A stretch of DNA of 64,000 nt from Flavobacterium sp. 140616W15. GTDB taxonomy: Bacteria > Bacteroidota > Bacteroidia > Flavobacteriales > Flavobacteriaceae. Below are positions 34,084-43,492 of this stretch, in pieces. The first letter of the stretch is position 1. Each line of letters opens with the position of its first letter. Under the pieces are notes generated by a model, which worked only from the letters and a program-made list of their open reading frames with translations, had not been told where the DNA came from and made no database searches. The stretch covers positions 2,108,001 to 2,172,000 of the forward strand of contig NZ_CP033068.1 of NCBI RefSeq assembly GCF_003668995.1, written 5' to 3'. Position numbers and translations under genes: made by a program.

Positions 34084-37000
34084 TTACAATGAAAGATTTA
34101 TAGTAAAAGTGTATTGACTAGTAACTGGTAGAGCTACTCCACCCGTATTACGGAATTCAGGATCCTGACCGTTTAATCTTTTATCTGAATAAATTAACCA
34201 AGGGTTCACTGCAGACCCTCTTAAGGTAAATGTATTCACACCCAACTTTCTCTTAAACTCTTTAGGAAACTCCCAACTTAATGAAACATTTTTTAGTCTT
34301 ACAAAATCTCCATCAGCTATACGAACATCTGAATAATTATAAGTATTATATGCTCGCGCTAATGTACTTGCCCCTCCATTATTTTCATTTAATCTCTTAT
34401 CTGCTATAACTGGAACATTTGTAACATTCTCATCACCAGGGTTTATCCAACGGTTAGTAAAATCTTTTGTGAATACTGTTAAATCATCGTATTCACTATC
34501 ATAAATAGGGTTTAAACGTACCTTGTTCCCCCCAGATCCTACGAAGAACACATATAATGACCAATTTTTATAAGTGAAAGTATTGGCTAGACCAATTGAT
34601 TTATTTGGCTCTATAGATCCTTCATATTTTAAATAATTTGTAACATTATCAATGTCTTGAAAATTGGCCCCAGTAATATTATTTACGGCACCATCTTGCA
34701 TAACAAATGTTGGTAACCCTTGGTTATTTAAACCTGTAAATTGATATGAATAAATTGAATTTCTTGGTCTCCCTAAAGCATTTCCTCCATTAGAATCAAT
34801 TAAATCAAAAGCAGAAGGCTGATTTGCTAATTTTGTAATTTTTTGATCATATATAGAAAAATTAAGAGTCGTTGACCAATTAAAATCTTTAGTAACAATA
34901 TTTTTTGTTGTAAAACCTAACTCAAGACCTTTGGTCTCCATATCAGCATTATTACCCTGTTTAATATCTTGACCACCAACTCCTGAAGTAAGTACATAAT
35001 CTACTAAATCAAAGGCTTTACGGCTGTAAATATCAGTAGTAAGTTGTATACGATTGTTAAACATCCCTAGATCTAAACCGATATTAGTTTCAAATTGTTT
35101 TTCCCATGTTAAATCACCGTTTTGCAAGTCGTCAATTCTAATTGCCGCTTCTCTATCAGAAACATTAAAACGGTTGGTGATGAAACTTTTATAAATAGCC
35201 AAAGAATTTGTAGCTGGTCCAGCTGTTGCTGTAAGCCCATAAGAAGCTCTTAATGCTAAATTGTTTACCGCTTTTAAATTTTGCATGAATTTCTCTTCAG
35301 CAATATTCCACTTACCACTTATCGTATATGTAGGCAACCATCTAGAAGAATTACTATTACCTTGTCTGTTGGATCCATCATAACGTCCTGTCAAAGACGC
35401 AGTATAACGACGATCATAGGTATAACCTACTTTTCCAAAGAAACCAACTGTTCTTTCTCTTTCTTCATTTAAACCGTAATATGAACCTCCATCGTTAATG
35501 ATTTTTTCAAGAAACTTAGGATCAGTAAAAGGGGTAAGACCTCTACTAAATTGAACTCCAGCTGCTGTAAAATTATCACTACTTCTATCTACAGATCGTA
35601 ATTCAGTTCCAAACAAACCTTCTAATTCATGCTTATCATGTAACGTATTTCTGTAACTAACACTATTTCTGATGTTGTATGAAGTCAAATCATTAGAAAA
35701 TTTTCTCAAAAAACCTCCACTTGGTAATACCGAAACTTTTGGTGCTGTTTGATCATTTGGATCTTGATACAAATAGATATTTTCGTCTTGAACAATTGTA
35801 TTTAAATCATTACCAACTCCCGCATTATAAGCACTTACAACATTAGAACCTTCTAATATTTTGTGCTCTCTTGTAGTATTAGCATAACGAGCTGATCCCG
35901 TAAGATTATACGTTAAATGTGGATTTATTTTATAATCTAAATCCAATTGAAAACGAATATCTTTAACTTCAATTTCCATGAAATTATTAGCCAACTCATT
36001 AATAATATTCATTGGAGCCCAGTTATTTCTATAATATTCTAGATTCCCTTTCTCATCATAAGGCCTTAACGTTCTATTTGTATTTAACACATAGGCAAAG
36101 GGATTTATATCAAAATCACGAGTTACTTTTCCAAAAACTTCATCTTTTTGACTTTCATAACTTCCTGGAGCTCCTTGATCTCTTACAGAAGCTAAAGTAG
36201 ATAAAGTAATGTTTAATTTATCATTTACAAAAAAGGTTCCTTTTATGTTCGATGAAAGTTGTTTTACATTATCAGCTATAGTCCATCCTGGATCTGAATA
36301 ATAACCTAAAGAAGCATAAAATGTATTGTTTTTCCCTCCTCCAGAAAAACTCAACGAGTGACTTTGTGTTATAGATGGTCTAAACACAACTTTAAACCAA
36401 TCAGTATTGGCTAACTCGTATTTTTTTAAAAAATTATTACGACTTACAGGATCATTGTTTACCAAATAGCTATCATTTTCAGGAACATAGGTATTTATAG
36501 CTTTACCTAAAATATTATATACACCACCGTATCTACCGTTTACTGTTGATGGCAAATCAAGATACCCTTTAGCTTCCATTTCCTTATAAATACTCATCGA
36601 CTCCTGAGAATTCAAAATATCATATTGACTATAATTAGGAACCGCCCTAACAGATTGTTCTAACGAATAAGATATTTTTAGAGGTGTATCTCTACGCCCT
36701 TGTTTTGTAGTTACAACCACTACCCCATTTAAAGATCTTGATCCATAAATAGAAGTTGCCGAAGCATCTTTTAATATTTCAATACTTTGGATATCATTAG
36801 AGTTTAAACCTGCAACTGATGAACTTAATAAAGTTTCTGAGTTACCTGAAGCCAAATCTGCAAAAGATAAATTAATGATATCTTCTTGTACAACACCATC
36901 AATTACCCATAACGGTTTTGTATCTCCAAAAATTGATGATGATCCACGCACGGTAATTTTAGGTGCAGTACCAAATGTACCCGTTACGTTTTGAACAGTA

Positions 37001-37803
37001 ACACCCGCAGCTTTTCCTTCAATCATTCTACTTACATCTACAACACCATCCATTTTTAACTCCGCTCCCGAAATTTTACTAATCGCTCCTGTAAAAGTTC
37101 TTTTTGAAGTTTTTTCATAACCCGTTGTGATCACAACTTCTTTTAAATTCTGTCCTTGTTCATTTAAAACAACAGTAAGAGGCGATTTATCAATGCTAAC
37201 TTCTTGTGTTTCCATACCCACATAAGAGACTATTAATCTTGTAGTATTGGTTGGCATATCAATTGTAAAATTACCATCAAAATCAGTAAGCACTGCAACC
37301 TTGCTCCCTTTTGCAAGTACAGTAGCCCCAGGTAAAGGACTGCCGTTTTGATCAATTACTTTTCCTTTTACAACAGGAATAAATAAACTTTCAAACAATG
37401 AACTTGATACATTTACATCTTCAAAATTAGCAGCTTGTGAGCTGTCCTTTTGCAATATAATTTGATTACTTACCTCTGAGTAAGTAATACTGAACGGTTT
37501 AAGTACACGATTTAGAATACTTGATAAAGTTTCATCGTTGGCTTCGATACTCACTTTTTGATTCAATTGAGTCATTCTTGAGTTATACGAAAACTTAACT
37601 TTAGCTGATTTTTCAAGCTTAGATAATGCGTTATCCAAACTTAAGTTAACAACGTCAATAGTTACTTTCGTGTCCAATTTCCTTTGTCCTTTCACACTAT
37701 TTGCCATAGTGACACTTGAAAAGACAAACGCCAAGACAAACTGAAATAATGTTATTTTCATGATTCGAAAGAGTAATCGTTGTTTAACAACAGGTTTTTT
37801 CAT
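34084..37803 (-). CDS. SusC-family TonB receptor with N-terminal STN signalling domain
   Basis: 1239 residues. After the export signal (to about SVKGQ) an STN domain spans about 45-115 (KVTIDVVNLSLDNALSKLEKSAK, LNRVLKPFSITYSEV), the domain that contacts FecR-type anti-sigma factors. Next come a CarboxypepD_reg-like domain (about 140-215, GKVIDQNGSPLPGATVLAKG), a plug (about 225-345, VQNVTGTFGTAPKITVRGSS, PLWVIDGVVQED, SIYGSRSLNGVVVVTTKQG) and the barrel. The STN domain fits the upstream fecR and ECF genes: substrate binding is relayed across the periplasm to switch on the operon. Confidence 0.94.
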   Translation of the reverse strand: MKKPVVKQRLLFRIMKITLFQFVLAFVFSSVTMANSVKGQRKLDTKVTIDVVNLSLDNALSKLEKSAKVKFSYNSRMTQLNQKVSIEANDETLSSILNRVLKPFSITYSEVSNQIILQKDSSQAANFEDVNVSSSLFESLFIPVVKGKVIDQNGSPLPGATVLAKGSKVAVLTDFDGNFTIDMPTNTTRLIVSYVGMETQEVSIDKSPLTVVLNEQGQNLKEVVITTGYEKTSKRTFTGAISKISGAELKMDGVVDVSRMIEGKAAGVTVQNVTGTFGTAPKITVRGSSSIFGDTKPLWVIDGVVQEDIINLSFADLASGNSETLLSSSVAGLNSNDIQSIEILKDASATSIYGSRSLNGVVVVTTKQGRRDTPLKISYSLEQSVRAVPNYSQYDILNSQESMSIYKEMEAKGYLDLPSTVNGRYGGVYNILGKAINTYVPENDSYLVNNDPVSRNNFLKKYELANTDWFKVVFRPSITQSHSLSFSGGGKNNTFYASLGYYSDPGWTIADNVKQLSSNIKGTFFVNDKLNITLSTLASVRDQGAPGSYESQKDEVFGKVTRDFDINPFAYVLNTNRTLRPYDEKGNLEYYRNNWAPMNIINELANNFMEIEVKDIRFQLDLDYKINPHLTYNLTGSARYANTTREHKILEGSNVVSAYNAGVGNDLNTIVQDENIYLYQDPNDQTAPKVSVLPSGGFLRKFSNDLTSYNIRNSVSYRNTLHDKHELEGLFGTELRSVDRSSDNFTAAGVQFSRGLTPFTDPKFLEKIINDGGSYYGLNEERERTVGFFGKVGYTYDRRYTASLTGRYDGSNRQGNSNSSRWLPTYTISGKWNIAEEKFMQNLKAVNNLALRASYGLTATAGPATNSLAIYKSFITNRFNVSDREAAIRIDDLQNGDLTWEKQFETNIGLDLGMFNNRIQLTTDIYSRKAFDLVDYVLTSGVGGQDIKQGNNADMETKGLELGFTTKNIVTKDFNWSTTLNFSIYDQKITKLANQPSAFDLIDSNGGNALGRPRNSIYSYQFTGLNNQGLPTFVMQDGAVNNITGANFQDIDNVTNYLKYEGSIEPNKSIGLANTFTYKNWSLYVFFVGSGGNKVRLNPIYDSEYDDLTVFTKDFTNRWINPGDENVTNVPVIADKRLNENNGGASTLARAYNTYNYSDVRIADGDFVRLKNVSLSWEFPKEFKRKLGVNTFTLRGSAVNPWLIYSDKRLNGQDPEFRNTGGVALPVTSQYTFTINLSL

Positions 37804-37890
37804 AATTTTGGTTTGTTTAATTAATACTATTTACTGGGTATTGAGGAACAACACAAACTGCACTTTACAGAGTGCAATTTGATTTCATTT

Positions 37891-37930
37891 AAGCGTCGAG
37901 AATGTTACAGCATTTTCGGCGCTTTTTTTA
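37891..37930 (+). terminator. Plus-oriented terminator in the fecR-susC spacer
   Basis: AAGCGTCGAGAATG (37891-37904) pairs fully with CATTTTCGGCGCTT (37911-37924) when G-U pairs are allowed, followed by TTTTTTTAT. On the minus strand the same bases give two A-C mismatches and no T-run. A smaller TGCACT/AGTGCA hairpin (37860-37877) precedes it. There is no plus-strand gene nearby. Confidence 0.5.
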
Positions 37931-37956
37931 TATCATTTTTACATAAGCATTAGCTA

Positions 37957-39072
37957 TTATTCACATCCGTTGGATGTAATGATGATTTGATTTCCATTCA
38001 TCTCATAACTTGTATTGTTACCAAGACTTTTACAAATAATTTTGAGTTTCTCTGGTAGTGGTTGGTCACTTAACGAAGTTGTAAGGTGGCAATCTTTAAG
38101 TTTTGAATGGGGATAATCAATCTTTACCAAATACGCTTGTTCAATGGTCTTGAGTATCTGTGTAACTGGAATATCAGTAAACTCGAAGCTTAGCTGTTCA
38201 ATATTACCTACTGAGTGGGATAAAGACTCATCTAGTGTAATATCAGTAATTTTATTAAAAGTAAATCCTTGTCGCACAAAACGTAAGGCTTGATTAGGTA
38301 ATAAAACAACTTCTTTCTTTTTTGAATTTGTAAGTAATTCATTTGACTTAACAGTAACTTTTCCTGTTCGAACAAGCACCTCAACATTAGGCTGATCAGA
38401 ATATGCCTTAATCCTAAAACTTGTTCCCACTACTCTGGTAACTATCTCATTGGCGAAGACAAAAAATGGTTTATTGGGATTCTTACTAATTTCAAAAAAA
38501 GCTTCGCCAGATAGATAAACTTTTCTCTCGTTCCCTATAAATATTTTAGGGTAACTTAGCTTACTGTTTGGCTTTAACAAAACAGAACTACCATCAGATA
38601 AAGTTATAATTTGTGATTTATTAGAGTGATTGGTTTGCTCTACAAGACCTTCGTAGTTTTCACTTACAAGTTCTTTATAAGTAACAATTGTATTGTCAGA
38701 ATTTATATTATTCTTATATAACCAACTAATTGCAAGCCCTAAAACTAAAGCTGCAGCAACTCCGCGAAGCCAATAATTACTCCAAAGTTTGAATACAGAG
38801 AAATTTATTCCTTTTTGAGTAATTTCTTTTCTTTCAATCTTGTTCCAAGTAGCCTCTAATGCTAATTGAATATCCGTTTGAGACAAAGTACTCTCAGGCA
38901 CATTCATTGCCAACAACCATAAACGAGCTTCTTCTACTAATTTGGCACGTTTAGGATTCTCAAGAGTCCATTCTTCCCAGCGATCCAAATCTTCTTCAGA
39001 TTGAACCCATGTTCGGAATGATTTGTCAGCTAAAAAATCTTCTACTTCTTTATAATTGTTACGTTCTTGCAT
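37957..39072 (-). CDS. fecR: FecR-type anti-sigma factor
   Basis: A cytosolic N-terminal anti-sigma region (1-100) is followed by one membrane segment (about 104-119, GVAAALVLGLAISWLY). The periplasmic FecR domain (about 150-245) has ITLSDGSSVLLKPNSKLSYP and VYLSGEAFFEISKNPNKPFFVFA (markers SDGSSVLLKPNSKL and GEAFFEI). A C-terminal DUF4974-type domain (about 290-365, LSFEFTDIPVTQILKTIEQAY) would meet the STN domain of the receptor. It lies between the ECF gene (90 bases) and susC on the same strand. Confidence 0.93.
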   Translation of the reverse strand: MQERNNYKEVEDFLADKSFRTWVQSEEDLDRWEEWTLENPKRAKLVEEARLWLLAMNVPESTLSQTDIQLALEATWNKIERKEITQKGINFSVFKLWSNYWLRGVAAALVLGLAISWLYKNNINSDNTIVTYKELVSENYEGLVEQTNHSNKSQIITLSDGSSVLLKPNSKLSYPKIFIGNERKVYLSGEAFFEISKNPNKPFFVFANEIVTRVVGTSFRIKAYSDQPNVEVLVRTGKVTVKSNELLTNSKKKEVVLLPNQALRFVRQGFTFNKITDITLDESLSHSVGNIEQLSFEFTDIPVTQILKTIEQAYLVKIDYPHSKLKDCHLTTSLSDQPLPEKLKIICKSLGNNTSYEMNGNQIIITSNGCE

Positions 39073-39162
39073 CTTATAATAAGGGTTACAAAAACATAGA
39101 GGACAGATTTTATTTTATATACTCACTTATTTATGATTTTTTTTACATTTAATTAAAAAAAA

Positions 39163-39774
39163 CTAAAAAAGGCCTGGTGATAAAAGCAATAAAAGGGAGA
39201 TATTACCTTTCCATTCTTTACGAAGATTTAATAAAGCACGGTGTAACAAGTTATTAGCCGATTGGTAATTAACATTAAGCATTTCTGCAATTTGCTCCAC
39301 ACTAAGTCCTTCATTATATCTTAAATATAAAGCTTCTTTTTGCCTTGCTGGCAAACTATTTAATAATTTATTAAGATGTGAAACTTTAACTAGAGTTTCT
39401 TCGTCAGCGATAAGTTGATGCTCAACAGAGAAATCAAATAAAAATTCAATCGAATCTATAGAAGTTGTCTTGCGAAAAATATGATCACGCTCATGAAGTC
39501 GGGCAATTCTCTTACGTACGCTAGATAACAAATAGGCTTTTACAACAACTGAATCATCTAATGTTTCTCTATATACCCAAATATCTGTGAATACATCCTG
39601 CACACAATCTTGCACTTTTTCTGCAAAAGCAGAAAGCGAATTTCCATAACGAACTAAATGCGCATAATGCTTTTCAAAAAGTAATGAAAAGGCCTTTTCA
39701 TCACCAGCCTTCAGATTATTCCAGAGTATAGAATCATCAAGGACATCTACCTTCGTTATTGTTTGGACTTTCAT
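39163..39774 (-). CDS. ECF sigma factor (FecI-like)
   Basis: Sigma-70 region 2 (about 15-85: LFEKHYAHLVRYGNSL, VQDCVQDVFTDIW) and region 4 (about 130-180: LPARQKEALYLRYNEGLSVEQIAEMLNVNYQSANNLLHRAL, marker EGLSVEQIAEMLNV). The start at 39774 (MKVQTITKV) is preferred to the upstream ATG at 39798. It directs transcription of the downstream susC operon when FecR releases it. The C-terminus is short and hydrophobic (LLLLLSPGLF). Confidence 0.93.
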   Translation of the reverse strand: MKVQTITKVDVLDDSILWNNLKAGDEKAFSLLFEKHYAHLVRYGNSLSAFAEKVQDCVQDVFTDIWVYRETLDDSVVVKAYLLSSVRKRIARLHERDHIFRKTTSIDSIEFLFDFSVEHQLIADEETLVKVSHLNKLLNSLPARQKEALYLRYNEGLSVEQIAEMLNVNYQSANNLLHRALLNLRKEWKGNISLLLLLSPGLF

Positions 39775-40524
39775 AATTTGGTTTTGGTTAATTAACAATC
39801 TTTAATTCAAACATACTGATAGATAGGACAGTTAGAATTATCATTGAAGTTTTTTGGTTTAAAATTTTCATTGCTAACAAATAAAAACCTACATTTTATT
39901 TTCTTGATAAATTGAAGTTCTACTGTATTTTCAAATTTATAAGTAGCAATCAATTTAACAAATGATTTTATTTTTATTAACATTTCAATGAATTTCAATC
40001 GTGATTGTATTGCGACAATTCTAATAAATACGCTTGTTTACAAAACTTAAAAGCCCTCGCTATCAGGTAACAGTTTAGCAATAGGTTTCTATTTATTAAA
40101 CAAAACATCTAAAAAAGAAAAAGTTAAATTTAACCTTATATTTAATGTTTTATTAACAAACATAAACAATTATGAATAGAAAAGTAATTTATAATCATAA
40201 ATTTTTAAAGAAATATAACAATCAAAATGAAAATGCATTTTTTTATAGAAATTTACTTTTTTTGAGCATATAAATTAAAAATTCAATAACTTTAGGTTAA
40301 CTTATTTTTATAATAATAAAAACACATAGACGATACCGTTTATCAGCTAAGAAGTAAATGATCTAACAATAATTTTTATCCCATAATCCACACCAAAAAA
40401 CACAATCTTCATACAAACTATAGACATATCATTACGCTAAACAAGAAAAATGATTTAATTTTATGTAGAAATTTTCCTAGAATATGTAACTTTATTGTTT
40501 TCTAACAATTTTAAAATTTTAATT
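39775..40524. other. Long AT-rich spacer between divergent genes
   Basis: No supported gene in either direction. A 63-codon minus-strand frame at 39807-39998 has low-complexity composition and no family features. A TAACTTTA box lies at about 40486-40493, a plausible -7 element for the cupin gene at 40525. The ECF promoter could not be placed with confidence. Confidence 0.4.
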
Positions 40525-41394
40525 ATGGCATTTAAATATATAGAGATTGAAAGAGTAGAGAAACTTACAAAAAAAGAATTCATAGAAAACTATTATAAGC
40601 CACAAAAACCTGTAGTCATAACTAATCAAATAGAAGATTGGCCTGCCTTTACAAAATGGAATTTTGACTTTTTAAGAGAAGTAGCAGGGGATAAAACGGT
40701 TCCTTTATACGACAATCGTAAAACGGATCATACCAAAAAAGTCAATGAGCCCGATTTTACAATGACTATGTCTGAATATGTTGATATACTCGAAAAAGGA
40801 CCTACTCATTTACGTATATTTCTATATAATTTAATGAAAGATGTGCCTTCTATGAGAGCCGATATGAGATGGCCCAAACTTGGTCTTCGACTAATAAAAA
40901 GCTTACCATTGGTCTTTTTTGGAGGTCAAAATGCTAAAGTATTTATGCATTATGATATTGATTTCCCCAACATATTTCATATCCATTTTCAAGGAAAAAA
41001 ACAATGCGTTCTTGTAGATCCCAAAGAAACAAAATACATGTATCGCCTTCCCTATTCCTGGATTTGTAATGAAGATATCGATTTTGATAATCCCGATTAC
41101 GACAAGTTTCCTGCTCTTAAATACGTAAAACCATATATTGCCAATTTGCAACATGGCGAAATGCTCTATATGCCTGAGGGCTGGTGGCATTATATGAAAT
41201 ATACTACTCCGGGATTTTCATTAAGCCTACGTTCCTTATCTGGCAGACCAACTAATGTAATCAAAGCATTACTTAATGTAACAGTCATACGCCATTATGA
41301 TAACTGGATGCGAAAACGCAAAGGACAAGCTTGGCTAGATTATAAAGACGAAGAATCCATTCGTAGAACAAATGCTTTGTTGGAAAAACAATGA
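40525..41394 (+). CDS. Cupin_8/JmjC-like 2-oxoglutarate oxygenase
   Basis: 290 residues with JmjC-type metal ligands H142 and D144 (FMHYDIDFPN) and H222 (EGWWHYMKY), plus the double-stranded beta-helix strands between. The N-terminus has the family phrase KPVVITNQIEDWPAF. The start at ATG 40525 (MAFKYIEIERV) replaces a TTG at 40495. Relatives hydroxylate proteins or small molecules; no specific substrate can be assigned. It stands alone between repeat-rich spacers. Confidence 0.85.
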   Translation: MAFKYIEIERVEKLTKKEFIENYYKPQKPVVITNQIEDWPAFTKWNFDFLREVAGDKTVPLYDNRKTDHTKKVNEPDFTMTMSEYVDILEKGPTHLRIFLYNLMKDVPSMRADMRWPKLGLRLIKSLPLVFFGGQNAKVFMHYDIDFPNIFHIHFQGKKQCVLVDPKETKYMYRLPYSWICNEDIDFDNPDYDKFPALKYVKPYIANLQHGEMLYMPEGWWHYMKYTTPGFSLSLRSLSGRPTNVIKALLNVTVIRHYDNWMRKRKGQAWLDYKDEESIRRTNALLEKQ

Positions 41395-41430
41395 TTAATC
41401 TTAAAAAAAGTCTGCCACGATTTACACGAT

Positions 41431-41604
41431 TTTTTTACCATTAAGAGATTAAGAAAAATTAAGTCTTGTTCTTTTCTTAATGAAACTTTATTTCTTAATG
41501 ATTCAATTTTTATTTTGCAGAAGCTTTAAAACGTTACACTCTTTGCGTATCCTGGTAGCTATCGGAACTGTGCACTTTGAGGTTAATTTTTCTCTTCACA
41601 GATT
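41431..41604. repeat. ~170-bp direct repeat, copy A
   Basis: It shares with copy B (41810-41976) the ordered words CCATTAAGA, GAAACTTTATTTCTTAATG, AGAAGCTTTAAAACGTTACAC, GGTAGCTATCGGAACTG and TGCACTTTG, with scattered substitutions. Confidence 0.75.
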
Positions 41605-41660
41605 TAAAAGATTAAAAGGTTTAGGCTTTGCTGTTATTTTTCGCTAAAAATTTCCACAAA

Positions 41661-41752
41661 ATTGTCATCCCGACGCAGGAAGGGGCTCCGCAAGTAGCTC
41701 GACAAAGATTGTGTGAGTTTAATGCGATTCTTCGACTCCGCTCAGAATGACA
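41661..41752. repeat. ~92-bp element with TTGTCAT/ATGACAA ends
   Basis: It begins TTGTCATCCCGACGCAGGA and ends CTCCGCTCAGAATGACAA, so the outer seven bases are inverted repeats. It resembles the GTCATCCCGACG...CGGAATGACA interspersed elements found in many bacterial genomes. No coding capacity. Confidence 0.65.
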
Positions 41753-41809
41753 AAATTGAAGAAAAACTTGGGTTATTTTCTACAACAAATTACACTAATA
41801 AGCGCAATT

Positions 41810-41976
41810 TTTTTTGCCATTAAGAAATCAATAAAAATTAAACCTTGTTCTTAGTGAAACTTTATTTCTTAATGGTTCAATTTTCATTTTGTAGAAGCTT
41901 TAAAACGTTACACTTTTTGCGTATCCCGGTAGCTATCGGAACTGTGCACTTTGCGGTTAATTTTTTCTTCACAGAC
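41810..41976. repeat. ~170-bp direct repeat, copy B
   Basis: Counterpart of 41431-41604, carrying TTGCGTATCCCGGTAGCTATC where copy A has a T for C. It ends just before the alkB stop. Confidence 0.75.
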
Positions 41977-41983
41977 TAAAAAA

Positions 41984-42610
41984 TTATAACTTCCTGTCTA
42001 CAATCCTAAAAGTAAGATTAATTCTTGGTAAAATATCTTTTGTGCTTTTAGGAACCTGATGTTGCCAAAAACTTTGTGTTGTTCCTCCCATTAATAAATA
42101 AGACCCGTGATATAACGGAATTTCTAATTGTGGAATTTCTTTTTTAAATTTATGTCTTAACTTAAACATTCGAGTCTCTCCAAAACTTACAGAAGCAATA
42201 ATAGCATCTTTTCCAAAATTTTGCTCTCGGTCACTATGCCAGTTTACTCCATCTTTTCCGTTTCGATACAAATTGAGCAACACACTATTGAATTTAACTC
42301 CTGTCTCTGTCTCTACTCGTTCTTTTATCTGCAATAATTCGGGCGTCCAATCTGGAGAATCTAGTGCAACACCAATATTACTTTTGTCTTCATACCAAGA
42401 AATCATACGTGGAACTTTAAGCGTTTTATCATACATTTCCATTTCATATTCACGCCATGCAGTATTGTTTAGCAACACATTATAATAATGATCAGCTTCC
42501 TCTTTAGTAAAAAGAGAATCAGACAATATCAATTCTGTATCTGGGAGGTCAAAAACCTTTTTTTCTCTATTACCACTTGTAAAAATTTCGGTATCATTAA
42601 AAAGTAACAT
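41984..42610 (-). CDS. alkB: AlkB-like Fe(II)/2-oxoglutarate DNA-repair dioxygenase
   Basis: Oxidative removal of alkyl groups from DNA bases. Metal ligands H125 and D127 (NWHSDRE) and H184 (WQHQVPK) are present, with 2-oxoglutarate-binding R196 and R202 (RINLTFR). The nucleotide-recognition lid (VPRMISWYED) resembles the short ALKBH2/3-type branch. The 208-residue length is normal. It is divergent from a LexA-like XRE/S24 regulator with 118 bases between the starts, so a damage response is plausible. Confidence 0.92.
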   Translation of the reverse strand: MLLFNDTEIFTSGNREKKVFDLPDTELILSDSLFTKEEADHYYNVLLNNTAWREYEMEMYDKTLKVPRMISWYEDKSNIGVALDSPDWTPELLQIKERVETETGVKFNSVLLNLYRNGKDGVNWHSDREQNFGKDAIIASVSFGETRMFKLRHKFKKEIPQLEIPLYHGSYLLMGGTTQSFWQHQVPKSTKDILPRINLTFRIVDRKL

Positions 42611-42683
42611 GCTAATTGAATTAAGTGAAATGAACCAGTAATTGGTATCTATTTTATATTTAAAACAAAATTAGTATATATCG

Positions 42684-42709
42684 TCACAAATTTAATATAT
42701 TTACTGTGA
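42684..42709. promoter_or_regulatory. Weak candidate operator between alkB and XRE/S24 gene
   Basis: TCACA (42684-42688) and TGTGA (42705-42709) form an inverted repeat around an AT-rich core midway between the divergent starts. Evidence is limited to symmetry and position. Confidence 0.3.
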
Positions 42710-42728
42710 TAAATTATCCCATTAACAT

Positions 42729-43490
42729 ATGTCGTTATTTTCTGAAAATATTAAGCACCTTAGAGCCCGAAAAGAGATTTCACAACGTGAAGTAGCCGAA
42801 GGTTTACATATATCTCGTGATCGTTATGCCAAATACGAAGATGGAAAGAACTCTCCTCCACCAGAAATATTAGTAGCTATATCACGCTTTTTTCATATTA
42901 GCATAGATATTTTACTTTCTGTAGAAATGAAAAAAATTCCTCTAGGTGAGTTGCTAAAATTGGGTGATAACCGAATATTACTACCAATTACGGTAGATAG
43001 AAATGGTGACAATTTAATCGAAATTATTCCACATAAAGCAAAAGCAGGCTATCTTTCTGGCTATGCTGATCCTGAGTTTATCGAAAACTTACAACACATC
43101 TCACTCCCGTTCTTAGGTCACGGAAAACACAGAGCATTTCCTGTAGAAGGCGATTCGATGCCTCCTCACGAAAACGGCTCTTTTATTGTTGGCAGGTATG
43201 TAGAGAATTTAGGCGAAGTTCTAGATGGCAAAACCTACATTCTTATTACAAAAACTGATGGTATCGTGTATAAGCGTCTCAACAAAAATGGGAAAAATGA
43301 TTTAATGGCACATTCTGATAATACATTCTATCCTCCTTATCTTGTAAAGGCTTCAAATATTCTCGAAATCTGGGAATATGTATGTAATATTGGTAGAAAT
43401 GATAAAGAACAAAAAACATCCGAAATAGATACTATTAAAACCATGTTCTTAGAATTAAAAAACGAAATTAAAACGCTTAAAGACAAATAG
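42729..43490 (+). CDS. XRE-family regulator with LexA/CI-like S24 peptidase domain
   Basis: The helix-turn-helix spans about 7-60 (KEISQREVAEGLHISRDRYAKYEDGK). The C-terminal S24 domain has S143 (VEGDSMPPHENG) and K182 (GIVYKRLNKNG), and an Ala106-Gly107 pair (KAKAGYLSG) lies where LexA-type proteins cleave themselves. Distances between these residues are close to LexA. This predicts a repressor inactivated after DNA damage. The divergent alkB gene is a likely target. The last 30 residues form a Lys/Glu-rich helix (KTMFLELKNEIKTLKDK). Confidence 0.88.
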   Translation: MSLFSENIKHLRARKEISQREVAEGLHISRDRYAKYEDGKNSPPPEILVAISRFFHISIDILLSVEMKKIPLGELLKLGDNRILLPITVDRNGDNLIEIIPHKAKAGYLSGYADPEFIENLQHISLPFLGHGKHRAFPVEGDSMPPHENGSFIVGRYVENLGEVLDGKTYILITKTDGIVYKRLNKNGKNDLMAHSDNTFYPPYLVKASNILEIWEYVCNIGRNDKEQKTSEIDTIKTMFLELKNEIKTLKDK

Positions 43491-43492
43491 TT

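Larger units (their letters stand above)
41395..41983. other. Repeat-filled spacer
   Basis: No gene. It holds two direct copies of a ~170-bp repeat around an unrelated element with TTGTCAT/ATGACAA ends (see the following entries). Confidence 0.65.

Noticed and set aside
39807..39998. 63-codon frame upstream of the ECF sigma gene
   Set aside because: Low-complexity AT-rich translation without signal, motif or plausible start context.
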